Origin: Mycolicibacterium goodii
GTDB lineage: Bacteria; Actinomycetota; Actinomycetes; Mycobacteriales; Mycobacteriaceae
Direction of reading: 5' to 3'
DNA length: 64,000 nucleotides
Assembly (NCBI RefSeq): GCF_022370755.2
Contig: NZ_CP092364.2
Span: 4,340,001 to 4,404,000 of the forward strand
A program made the position numbers and the translations under genes. Below the pieces are notes generated by a model. That model saw only the letters and a list, made by a program, of their open reading frames with translations. It searched no databases and had not been told where the DNA came from. Below are positions 45,477 to 53,055 of the stretch, one piece after another (positions within the stretch are counted from its first letter, which is position 1; every line of letters begins with the position of its first letter).

Positions 45477-46076
45477 TCAGGGCAGCAGCCCGATCTGCCG
45501 ATAGACCGTGCGCAGATAACGCCGCATCTCGTGGATGTCGGGCGGGTTGGGCTGCAGAACCCGGTAGGTGATGGCGCCGACCATCATGTCTATGGCGACG
45601 TCGAAATCGACGTCCCCCGAGACGGTTCCGAGCTCACGGGCCCGCTCCAACAGCCGAGTGGCCTGTGCGCGTCGCGGCATGATGTAGCGGTCCCAGTACA
45701 CCGCCATCAGGTCCGGGTGGCTCACCGCCGAGCCGTACACCCGCGCCACCAGCGCGCGGTAGTACGGCGACGTCGTGGTCACCGCCGCGCTCTCGAGCGC
45801 GGCCTCGACGAGCGCATGCGGGGACTGCGTGTCGATCGCCTCCGGCGAGGCCCACACCACCTCCTCGGCGACCAACGTCTCCATGGCGGCGGCGATCAGC
45901 TCCTCCTTGGTCGTCCACCGCCGGTAGATCGTCGGTTTGCCGACGCCTGCGCGCTTGGCGATCTGTTCGATGCTGGAACCCTCCACGCCCCGCTCGATGA
46001 ACAGGTCCAACGCGGCCTGCAGGATCGCGCGGTCGGCCCCGGCATCGCGCGGCCGGCCGCGGCCCGGCGTGGTCAT
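45477..46076 (-). CDS. TetR-family transcriptional regulator
   Basis: Regulator of 199 aa: GRGRPRDAGADRAILQAALD, LFIERGVEGSSIEQIAKRAG and VGKPTIYRRWTTKEELIAAA make up the DNA-binding domain, followed by a TetR_C-type domain (SPYYRALVARVYGSAVSHP). ATG 46076 overlaps the stop of the FAD monooxygenase gene by 4 bases (ATGA), so it is coupled to it. It probably represses the monooxygenase from the palindrome at 47590-47601. Frame extension upstream of 46076 runs inside the monooxygenase and is rejected. Confidence 0.9.
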   Translation of the reverse strand: MTTPGRGRPRDAGADRAILQAALDLFIERGVEGSSIEQIAKRAGVGKPTIYRRWTTKEELIAAAMETLVAEEVVWASPEAIDTQSPHALVEAALESAAVTTTSPYYRALVARVYGSAVSHPDLMAVYWDRYIMPRRAQATRLLERARELGTVSGDVDFDVAIDMMVGAITYRVLQPNPPDIHEMRRYLRTVYRQIGLLP

Positions 46077-47572
46077 CGCGCACTCCCCGACCCCAAAGCC
46101 GTTGCCAGCCAACGATCCAGACCGGCCAGGTCGGCGGGCGCTCCACGCCATGCGAGGTGCGCATCGGGACGGATCAACATCACCTCGGCACCGTCGTGGT
46201 GCAGGGTGACGGCGTACTCACCGAGCCGGCGGGCCGCCGACGCGCCGGACATCCCGCGCGGCCACAGCAGCGCCCATCGTCCGCCGAGCTCACTGTGCAG
46301 GCGGGTCGGGGTGCCGTCGGCGCGGTTGCAGGGCAGATCTTCGATCCGGTCGCCGGCCCGCGGCTTGCGTCCACGGCCACCGAGGGGTCCCTTGCGGTAA
46401 CTGACCCACAGCTGCGACGCCGTGTAGGTCGTCCACCGTTGAACGACGGGCAGACCGAACAGCCGGGGTGCCAGCCGATCTCGCAGAAACCGGCCGATCG
46501 GATTGCCGGCGACGTTGATGCGCGTGATGGCACTCGTCCCCCGGAGCACCTCGGTGGCCAAGGGTCTGCGTTCGGCCTCATAGGTGTCGACGAGCGCATC
46601 GGAGGCGAGGTTGCGCTGCACGAGTGCGAGTTTGAACGCCAGGTTCTCGGCGTCACCGATGCCGGTCAGCATGCCTTGGCCACCGAACGGCGCGTGGGCA
46701 TGTGCGGCATCGCCGGCGATGAGGACGCGTCCGCGCCGGTAGGTGTCGGCAAGTCTGCGGTGCACAGTGAACATCGACAGCCATTCGGCGCCACCGATCG
46801 TGACCGCACGCCCGGTCCGGTACGGCACGATCTGGCTGATGCGCTCCAGAATCTCACTGTCGCTTGGTTTTCGGTCAAGGGCCGGGTCGTAGACGAACAA
46901 CCGCCACAGGTCGTCGCGGCCGTCAGCGCTCGGCATCGGCATCGCACCGACCACGCCGTCGGGATGGATCCAGCCGGTCGTCCCGCCGCGGCCCACCGCC
47001 CAGTCGAGGTGGATGTCGGCCAGCAGGAACCGTTCGGAGAGCTTGACGCCGGGGAAGCCGATGCCCATTTGCTGCCGGACGACGCTCGACGTACCGTCAC
47101 ACCCCACGAGCCACTGCCCGCGAACCTGCGCGCCGTCGTCGAGCTCGGCCACCACACCGTCGTCACCCTGCCGCACTCCGGTCACCTTGCGGCCCCATTC
47201 GGGTCGCACGCCGAGTTGCGCCAGCCGTTCCCTGAGGGCGGCCTCGACCTTGGCCTGCGACACGACCATGGGTGGTGCGGCCGTGCGCATGCCCTGATCA
47301 CCGAATTCCAACGTCATCACCGGCCGATCGCCGAGGTAGTTGGTGATGCGCATGGCCCGCAGCGAGTCGTCGGGCAGGGTGCCCAAGGCACCGATCCGGT
47401 TGAGCACCTCCGAGCCCCGCGCGTGCAGGAAGTTCGCTCGCGAGGTCGTCGCCGGGCCAGGGGCGCGGTCGAGCACGCGCACGGAAAGTCCGTGCAGCAG
47501 TAGCGAACACGCGAGGGTCAAGCCCGTCGGCCCGGCGCCCACCACGACCACGTCGCACGCTTCATCAACCAT
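46073..47572 (-). CDS. FAD-dependent aromatic-ring monooxygenase (PheA/TfdB type)
   Basis: Class A flavoprotein monooxygenase of 499 aa. N-terminal Rossmann motif VVVVGAGPTGLTLACSLL, NADPH/FAD motif QWLVGCDGTSSVVR and the second FAD motif GRVLIAGDAAHAHAPFGGQGMLTGIGDAENLAFKLAL in consecutive parts. Such enzymes hydroxylate phenols, polyketides or antibiotics such as rifamycins. ATG 47572 begins MVDEACDVVVVGAG; the longer frame to 47617 crosses the operator. It forms an operon with the TetR gene downstream. Substrate unknown. Confidence 0.88.
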   Translation of the reverse strand: MVDEACDVVVVGAGPTGLTLACSLLLHGLSVRVLDRAPGPATTSRANFLHARGSEVLNRIGALGTLPDDSLRAMRITNYLGDRPVMTLEFGDQGMRTAAPPMVVSQAKVEAALRERLAQLGVRPEWGRKVTGVRQGDDGVVAELDDGAQVRGQWLVGCDGTSSVVRQQMGIGFPGVKLSERFLLADIHLDWAVGRGGTTGWIHPDGVVGAMPMPSADGRDDLWRLFVYDPALDRKPSDSEILERISQIVPYRTGRAVTIGGAEWLSMFTVHRRLADTYRRGRVLIAGDAAHAHAPFGGQGMLTGIGDAENLAFKLALVQRNLASDALVDTYEAERRPLATEVLRGTSAITRINVAGNPIGRFLRDRLAPRLFGLPVVQRWTTYTASQLWVSYRKGPLGGRGRKPRAGDRIEDLPCNRADGTPTRLHSELGGRWALLWPRGMSGASAARRLGEYAVTLHHDGAEVMLIRPDAHLAWRGAPADLAGLDRWLATALGSGSAR

Positions 47573-47589
47573 GACCAAAATAATAACGA

Positions 47590-47601
47590 TACGGTTCCGT
47601 A
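47590..47601. promoter_or_regulatory. TetR-type operator upstream of the monooxygenase
   Basis: TACGGTTCCGTA is a perfect inverted repeat (TACGG and CCGTA around TT), 18 bases before the monooxygenase ATG. It matches the size of TetR operators and probably binds the regulator encoded at the end of this operon. It may also affect the divergent mmsA gene 126 bases away. Confidence 0.6.
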
Positions 47602-47727
47602 ATTTAAACCCGGCCACGGGTCATCCAAGAAATCCTTGCCAAACCCTCAGCGCAATTACTAGGATATCCAAGTATCTCGGGTCTCACCGAGCGATATCAC
47701 CGCGCACACCCTCTTTGGACGGATGTC

Positions 47728-49248
47728 ATGACCACACAGATCCAGCACTTCATCAACGGCCGGCGCACCAGCGCAGGCTCGACCCGCACTGCCGACGTGA
47801 TGAACCCCAGCACCGGTGAGGTGCAGGCTCAGGTGCTGCTGGCCTCAGCAGCAGACGTCGATGCCGCGGTCGCCGGTGCCGCCGAGGCGCAGAAGGAGTG
47901 GGCCGCCTACAACCCGCAACGCCGCGCCCGCGTGCTCATGAAGTTCATCGACCTGGTGAACCAGAACGCCAACGAGCTGGCCGAACTGCTCTCGATCGAG
48001 CACGGCAAGACCGTCGCCGACTCGCTGGGCGACATCCAGCGCGGCATCGAGGTCATCGAGTTCGCCGTCGGCATCCCGCACCTGCTCAAGGGCGAGTTCA
48101 CCGAGGGCGCAGGCACCGGTATCGACGTGTACTCGATCCGCCAGCCCCTCGGCGTCGTCGCGGGCATCACGCCGTTCAACTTCCCGGCCATGATCCCGCT
48201 GTGGAAGGCCGGCCCCGCGCTCGCCTGCGGAAACGCCTTCATCCTCAAGCCTTCTGAGCGTGACCCCTCGGTGCCGGTGCGATTGGCCGAACTGTTCATC
48301 GAGGCCGGCCTGCCGCCGGGCGTGTTCCAGGTCGTGCAGGGCGACAAGGAGGCAGTCGACGCGATCCTGACCCACCCGACCATCCAGGCCGTCGGCTTCG
48401 TCGGCAGCTCCGACATCGCGCAGTACATCTACTCGACCGCGGCCGCCCACGGCAAGCGCTCGCAGTGCTTCGGCGGCGCCAAGAACCACATGATCGTGAT
48501 GCCCGACGCCGATCTCGACCAGGCCGTCGACGCGCTGATCGGTGCCGGCTACGGCAGCGCCGGCGAGCGGTGCATGGCGATCAGCGTCGCCGTGCCGGTG
48601 GGCCGTGAAACAGCAGAGCGACTGCGGGCGAGGTTGGTCGAGCGCGTCAAGCAGCTGCGCGTCGGCCACAGCCTCGACCCCAAGGCCGACTACGGTCCGC
48701 TGGTGACCGAGGCCGCGCTCAACCGGGTCAAGGACTACATCGCGCAGGGCGTGGAGGCCGGCGCCGACCTCGTGGTGGACGGTCGTGAGCGCGCCTCCGA
48801 CGAGCTGACGTTCGACGACGTGAACCTCGAGGGCGGTTACTTCATCGGTCCCACCCTGTTCGACCATGTCACCTCCGACATGTCGATCTACACCGACGAG
48901 ATCTTCGGCCCGGTGCTGTGCATCGTCCGCGCGCACGATTACGAGGAAGCGCTGAGCCTGCCCACCAAGCACGAATACGGCAACGGCGTTGCGATCTTCA
49001 CACGTGACGGCGACGCTGCCCGCGACTTCGTCTCACGGGTCCAGGTCGGCATGGTGGGCGTCAATGTGCCGATCCCGGTGCCGGTGGCCTACCACACCTT
49101 CGGCGGCTGGAAGCGGTCGGGCTTCGGCGATCTCAACCAGCACGGCCCGGCCTCGATCCAGTTCTACACCAAGACCAAGACCGTCACCGAGCGGTGGCCG
49201 TCGGGGATCAAGGATGGCGCCGAGTTCGTCATCCCGACGATGAAGTAG
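47728..49248 (+). CDS. mmsA: CoA-acylating methylmalonate-semialdehyde dehydrogenase
   Basis: Enzyme of 506 aa converting methylmalonate semialdehyde to propionyl-CoA with NAD+ and CoA in valine catabolism. ALDH fold with PLGVVAGITPFNFPAMIPLW, ILKPSERDPSVPVRLAELF and nucleophile C282 in YGSAGERCMAISVAV. The position of the usual general-base glutamate reads FGGAKNH, the hallmark of this CoA-dependent group. ATG 47728 begins MTTQIQHFINGRR. First gene of the mmsA-acyl-CoA dehydrogenase-mmsB operon. Confidence 0.95.
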   Translation: MTTQIQHFINGRRTSAGSTRTADVMNPSTGEVQAQVLLASAADVDAAVAGAAEAQKEWAAYNPQRRARVLMKFIDLVNQNANELAELLSIEHGKTVADSLGDIQRGIEVIEFAVGIPHLLKGEFTEGAGTGIDVYSIRQPLGVVAGITPFNFPAMIPLWKAGPALACGNAFILKPSERDPSVPVRLAELFIEAGLPPGVFQVVQGDKEAVDAILTHPTIQAVGFVGSSDIAQYIYSTAAAHGKRSQCFGGAKNHMIVMPDADLDQAVDALIGAGYGSAGERCMAISVAVPVGRETAERLRARLVERVKQLRVGHSLDPKADYGPLVTEAALNRVKDYIAQGVEAGADLVVDGRERASDELTFDDVNLEGGYFIGPTLFDHVTSDMSIYTDEIFGPVLCIVRAHDYEEALSLPTKHEYGNGVAIFTRDGDAARDFVSRVQVGMVGVNVPIPVPVAYHTFGGWKRSGFGDLNQHGPASIQFYTKTKTVTERWPSGIKDGAEFVIPTMK

Positions 49249-49254
49249 CGCCAC

Positions 49255-50469
49255 GTGAACCTCAACGATCTGGACGACGACGAACGCGTGATCGTCGAGA
49301 CAGCTGCCGCGTTCGCCGAGAAACGCATCGCGCCTTACGCATTGGAGTGGGACGAGTTGCACCACTTCCCCACCGACGTCCTGCGCGAGGCGGCACAACT
49401 CGGCATGGGCGCGATCTACTGCCGTGAGGACGTCGGCGGCTCGGAGTTGCGGCGGCTCGATGCCGTCCGCATCTTCGAGGCGCTGTCGGCGGCCGATCCC
49501 ACTCTCGCGGCGTTCCTGTCCATCCACAACATGTGCGCGTGGATGGTGGACACCTACGGCACCGAGGAACAGCGCAAGACCTGGGTGCCCAGGTTGGCCT
49601 CGATGGAGACCATCGCCAGCTACTGCCTCACCGAGCCTGGCGCCGGATCCGACGCGGCCGCACTGCGCACACGCGCGGTCCGTGACGGCGACCATTACGT
49701 CCTCGACGGCGTCAAGCAGTTCATCTCCGGGGCCGGCGCCTCGGATCTGTACGTGGTGATGGCGCGTACCGGAGGCGAAGGGCCGCGCGGCATCTCGACA
49801 TTCCTGGTCGAGAAGGACACGCCCGGGCTGAGTTTCGGCGCCGACGAGCAGAAGATGGGGTGGAACGCCCAGCCCACCGCCCAGGTGATCTTCGAGGGTG
49901 TGCGGGTACCCGCCGACGCGTTGCTCGGCAACACCGAGGGGGCGGGCTTCGGTATCGCGATGAACGGGCTCAACGGCGGCCGCATCAACATCGCGGCATG
50001 CTCGCTGGGCGGTGCCCAGGTGGCCTACGACAAGACCGTGGGGTATCTGGCCGACCGGCAGGCGTTCGGCGCTGCCCTGCTCGACGAGCCCACGATCCGG
50101 TTCACCCTCGCCGATATGGCGACCGGGCTGGAGACGTCACGAAACCTGTTGTGGCGTGCGGCGTCGGCGTTGGACGCCGGTCATCCCGACAAGGTCACGC
50201 TGTGCGCGATGGCCAAACGCTACGTCACCGACACGTGTTTCGACGTCGCCGACTCGGCGCTGCAGTTGCACGGCGGCTACGGCTACCTGCGCGAGTACGG
50301 CCTGGAGAAAATCGTCCGCGATCTCCGCGTGCACCGCATCCTTGAAGGATCCAACGAAATCATGCGTGTGGTCATCGGTCGCTCGGTCGCGGGCGAAGCC
50401 CGCAATCAGACGAAAGCGGGCGAAGCCCGCAATCAGACCGAAGCGGCCAGGGCCCACGCCACCGCGTAG
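49255..50469 (+). CDS. Acyl-CoA dehydrogenase (isobutyryl-CoA dehydrogenase-like)
   Basis: FAD-dependent dehydrogenase of 404 aa, expected to oxidise isobutyryl-CoA to methacrylyl-CoA in valine catabolism given its place between mmsA and mmsB. Signatures: YCLTEPGAGSDAAALRTRAV, VKQFISGAGASDLYVVMART and LQLHGGYGYLREYGLEKIVRDLRVHRILEGSNEIMRVVIGR in parts, which includes the flavin and CoA contacts. GTG 49255 starts 6 bases after mmsA. The last 25 residues contain a 9-residue duplication (AGEARNQTK, AGEARNQTE) absent from typical family members. Confidence 0.92.
   Translation: MNLNDLDDDERVIVETAAAFAEKRIAPYALEWDELHHFPTDVLREAAQLGMGAIYCREDVGGSELRRLDAVRIFEALSAADPTLAAFLSIHNMCAWMVDTYGTEEQRKTWVPRLASMETIASYCLTEPGAGSDAAALRTRAVRDGDHYVLDGVKQFISGAGASDLYVVMARTGGEGPRGISTFLVEKDTPGLSFGADEQKMGWNAQPTAQVIFEGVRVPADALLGNTEGAGFGIAMNGLNGGRINIAACSLGGAQVAYDKTVGYLADRQAFGAALLDEPTIRFTLADMATGLETSRNLLWRAASALDAGHPDKVTLCAMAKRYVTDTCFDVADSALQLHGGYGYLREYGLEKIVRDLRVHRILEGSNEIMRVVIGRSVAGEARNQTKAGEARNQTEAARAHATA
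50389..50438. repeat. Tandem 27-bp duplication with internal hairpin
   Basis: Two identical 23-base blocks start at 50389 and 50416 (period 27). Each carries GCGGGCGAAGCCCGC, a hairpin with a 6-bp stem and 3-base loop. The duplication adds nine residues in frame to the end of the acyl-CoA dehydrogenase. Confidence 0.85.
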
Positions 50470-50485
50470 CAGGACAGGAGAACAG

Positions 50486-51358
50486 ATGGCGACCATTGCG
50501 TTCCTGGGATTGGGTCACATGGGCGGCCCGATGGCGGCCAACCTCGCTGCCGCGGGCCACACCGTACGGGGCTTCGACCCGGTGCCCGCCCTCGCCGAGG
50601 CCGCGGAGGCCAAGGGCATCAAGGCGTTCGGCACGGGCGCCGAGGCCGTGTCGGAGGCCGAGGTGGTCATCACCTCGTTGCCCAACGGGGACATCGTCAA
50701 GTCCTGCTATGCGGAGGTCCTGCCCGCCGCACCCACGGGCACGTTGTTCATCGACACCTCGACCATCTCGGTCGATGACGCCCGAACGGTCCACACGCAG
50801 GCCCTCGAGAAGGGCCACGCCCAACTCGACGCGCCGGTGTCCGGCGGCGTGAAGGGAGCCACAGCGGGCACGCTGGCGTTCATGGTCGGCGGTGAGGACG
50901 ACGCCGTGGAGCGTGCCCGTCCGATCCTCGATCCCATGGCGGGCAAGATCATCCACTGCGGCGGGTCGGGCACGGGGCAGGCGGCCAAGCTGTGCAACAA
51001 CATGGTGCTGGCCGTCCAGCAGATCGCGATCGGTGAGGCGTTCGTGCTCGCCGAGAAACTCGGCCTGTCGGCGCAGTCGCTGTTCGACGTGATCACCGGG
51101 GCCACCGGGAACTGCTGGGCCGTGCACACCAACTGCCCGGTGCCAGGTCCGGTACCGACGTCACCGGCCAACAACGATTTCACGCCGGGCTTCGCCACGT
51201 CGCTGATGAACAAGGATCTGGGTCTGGCGATGGCGGCGGTGTCGTCGACCGGGGCCAGTGCGCCACTCGGCAGCCATGCCGCCGAGATCTACGCCAAGTT
51301 CAACGAGTCCAACGCCGACAAGGACTTCAGCGCCGTCATCGAGCTGCTGCGCGACTAG
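50486..51358 (+). CDS. mmsB: 3-hydroxyisobutyrate dehydrogenase
   Basis: NAD-dependent beta-hydroxyacid dehydrogenase of 290 aa that oxidises 3-hydroxyisobutyrate to methylmalonate semialdehyde, the substrate of MmsA. N-terminal Rossmann motif IAFLGLGHMGGPMAANLAAA, substrate motif DAPVSGGVKGATAGTLAFMVGG, catalytic Lys in GSGTGQAAKLCNNMVLAVQQ and C-terminal FATSLMNKDLGLAM. ATG 50486 follows AGGAGAACAG. A strong hairpin follows the stop. Confidence 0.96.
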   Translation: MATIAFLGLGHMGGPMAANLAAAGHTVRGFDPVPALAEAAEAKGIKAFGTGAEAVSEAEVVITSLPNGDIVKSCYAEVLPAAPTGTLFIDTSTISVDDARTVHTQALEKGHAQLDAPVSGGVKGATAGTLAFMVGGEDDAVERARPILDPMAGKIIHCGGSGTGQAAKLCNNMVLAVQQIAIGEAFVLAEKLGLSAQSLFDVITGATGNCWAVHTNCPVPGPVPTSPANNDFTPGFATSLMNKDLGLAMAAVSSTGASAPLGSHAAEIYAKFNESNADKDFSAVIELLRD

Positions 51359-51368
51359 TCCAGACGCG

Positions 51369-51420
51369 AGATTGCACTGAGGGACAGATCCGGTGACGGA
51401 TCTGTCCCTCAGTGCAATCT
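51369..51420. terminator. 24-bp perfect hairpin between convergent genes
   Basis: Bases 51369-51392 pair perfectly with 51397-51420 around GTGA, starting 11 bases after the mmsB stop and ending 11 bases before the convergent HAD gene's stop. This is probably a bidirectional terminator. No T-run is present on either side. Confidence 0.85.
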
Positions 51421-51430
51421 GGGTGAAAGC

Positions 51431-52222
51431 TCAAGCAGCCGAGGGGCTGTGCTGCGCCCACCACTGCCCCAGCAGACGCCGGCAGGTCGCAAGCCGTAGC
51501 GGGTCGGCTCCCGTGTAGTCCGTGCGCACCGCAACCGCAGGCCCGGTGCCCTCGGCCCCGACGAGCACGCTGCCCAACCCGGCCGCGTTCGCCGCGCGCA
51601 GGCCCGCGCCCGACCCGGCGATGCCCAGTGCGTGGTGCGGCGCCACGCCGAGCTCCCACAGCGCGTGGCGGAATGCGTCCCCACGGGCGCCGCTCACGTC
51701 ATCACCGGTAACGATGGTGTCGACGAGTCCGTCGCCGACCAGTTGCCGCACGAGCGGCTCGACCCAGCGGCGCCCGCCGGTGGAGACGACGCCGACCGGC
51801 ACCCCGTCGGCGAACGCATCCATCACGAGGTCGTCCAGACCCGTCCTCGGCGACAGACCGAGCTCGAGGATCATCTCGTCGAAGATCATGCCCTTGGTCG
51901 CGCAGATCTCGTCGGCGAGCAGCTCGGTGAGCACGTCGCATTCCGGACCGACGCACCGTTTGCGCAGTTCGGCGGCAACGCGTTGACGTTCGTCGTGCAG
52001 GGTCAGCAGTTGCCGGTAGCGTGCCGGCGACCACCGCAGCCCCAGGCCGTGCGCGGCGAAGGCGGCATTGAAGACCACGCGATGACCGTCGAGCTCAAGA
52101 TCCGACAGCGCGTCGAGGTCGAAGATCAGCGCTCGCAGCGGATGGGCGCCCGGGTCGGTCGACTGCGTACAGTCCCACCAGAACCGCCCGGCACGCCACG
52201 CTTTCTCCTGTACAGGGGACAC
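51431..52222 (-). CDS. HAD-like protein with degenerate catalytic motifs
   Basis: Haloacid dehalogenase-fold protein of about 263 aa. Motif I is LIFDLDALSDLE, keeping both aspartates (DxD). Motif II is VVSTGGRRW. The motif III lysine region reads GDDVSGARGDAFRHALWELG with no obvious Lys, and motif IV reads GIAGSGAGLRAANAAG instead of the usual acidic pair. Catalysis may be lost or altered. The start is uncertain: GTG 52222 is my choice, with open frame up to 52321 and no good ribosome binding site. It is divergent from the NarL-type response regulator and convergent with mmsB. Confidence 0.7.
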   Translation of the reverse strand: MSPVQEKAWRAGRFWWDCTQSTDPGAHPLRALIFDLDALSDLELDGHRVVFNAAFAAHGLGLRWSPARYRQLLTLHDERQRVAAELRKRCVGPECDVLTELLADEICATKGMIFDEMILELGLSPRTGLDDLVMDAFADGVPVGVVSTGGRRWVEPLVRQLVGDGLVDTIVTGDDVSGARGDAFRHALWELGVAPHHALGIAGSGAGLRAANAAGLGSVLVGAEGTGPAVAVRTDYTGADPLRLATCRRLLGQWWAQHSPSAA

Positions 52223-52338
52223 ACCGACACAGTGGCCCACGCCACAGTGTTCGCGCGTCCCCCCTACGGGGGATTCGACAGGCCAACGTGGGTCAGGTGT
52301 TGAGCCGCAAGTGCAGCCCAACGGCGAACCCGCCCCTC

Positions 52339-52344
52339 TATGGT
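52339..52344 (+). promoter_or_regulatory. -10 element of a leaderless response-regulator gene
   Basis: TATGGT fits TANNNT and lies six bases before ATG 52351, with no ribosome binding site between. A leaderless transcript starting at or next to the ATG is likely. Confidence 0.5.
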
Positions 52345-52350
52345 GTTGCC

Positions 52351-53013
52351 ATGGCGCCCTCCAGCCCAGTGCGCCTTGTACTGGTCGATGACCACGAGAT
52401 GGTCATCGAGGGTCTCAAGGCCATGCTCGCCGCGTTCTCCGACCGCGTGCAGGTGGTCGGGCAGGCCGTCGGCGCCGAAAAGGCCGTCAGTGTGGTCGAG
52501 GAACTCGATCCCGACATCGTGCTGTGCGATGTGCGGATGCAGGGTGTCAGCGGCCTCGATCTGTGCCAGACGCTGCTCGAGCGCAACCCCGGACGCAAGG
52601 TGGTGATGCTGTCGGTCTACGACGACGAGCAGTATCTGTTCCAGGCCCTGCGGGTCGGCGCTGCGGGGTACCTGCTCAAGAGCATCAACAGCGACGATCT
52701 GGTGCACCAGTTGGAGTTCGCGCACAGCGGTGAGACGGCCATCGACCCGGTCATGGCGGCCAGGGCGGCGGGGACCGCGGCCCGCCTGCAGCGCGATGAA
52801 TTCTGGCCGGGTGCGCGTCAGGGCCTGACGCAGCGTGAGAGCGAGATCCTGTCGTTCGTGGTGGCGGGTCTGTCCAACCGTGGCATCGCCAACAAACTGG
52901 TGATCGGCGAGGAGACCGTGAAGACGCACCTGCGCTCCATCTACCGCAAGCTGGGTGTCGGTGACCGTGCGGGCGCGGTCGCGACGGCGCTGCGTGAAGG
53001 CATCTATCAGTGA
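52351..53013 (+). CDS. NarL/FixJ-family response regulator
   Basis: Response regulator of 220 aa. The receiver domain shows VRLVLVDDHEMVIEGLKAML and phospho-acceptor Asp in DPDIVLCDVRMQGVSGLDLC, with Lys in AGYLLKSINSDDL. The LuxR-type HTH shows GLTQRESEILSFVVAGLSNRGIANKLVIGEETVKTHLRSIYRKLGV in parts. The frame upstream to 52288 has no family similarity. Partner is the GAF-HisKA_3 kinase encoded immediately downstream, separated only by a tandem mini-ORF repeat. Confidence 0.93.
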   Translation: MAPSSPVRLVLVDDHEMVIEGLKAMLAAFSDRVQVVGQAVGAEKAVSVVEELDPDIVLCDVRMQGVSGLDLCQTLLERNPGRKVVMLSVYDDEQYLFQALRVGAAGYLLKSINSDDLVHQLEFAHSGETAIDPVMAARAAGTAARLQRDEFWPGARQGLTQRESEILSFVVAGLSNRGIANKLVIGEETVKTHLRSIYRKLGVGDRAGAVATALREGIYQ

Positions 53014-53055
53014 GCAGCCACCGATGAGCAGCTACCGATGAGCAGCTACCGATGA
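53010..53055 (+). repeat. 14-bp tandem repeats forming a chain of overlapping mini-ORFs
   Basis: Units of 14 bases begin at 53010, 53024, 53038 and 53052. GTG 53010 reads M-S-S-H-R-stop; ATG 53024 and ATG 53038 each read M-S-S-Y-R-stop; ATG 53052 begins the kinase. Each stop overlaps the next start as ATGA, and the first overlaps the response-regulator stop as GTGA. The kinase start has therefore been duplicated, giving three five-codon ORFs between regulator and kinase. Confidence 0.8.
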
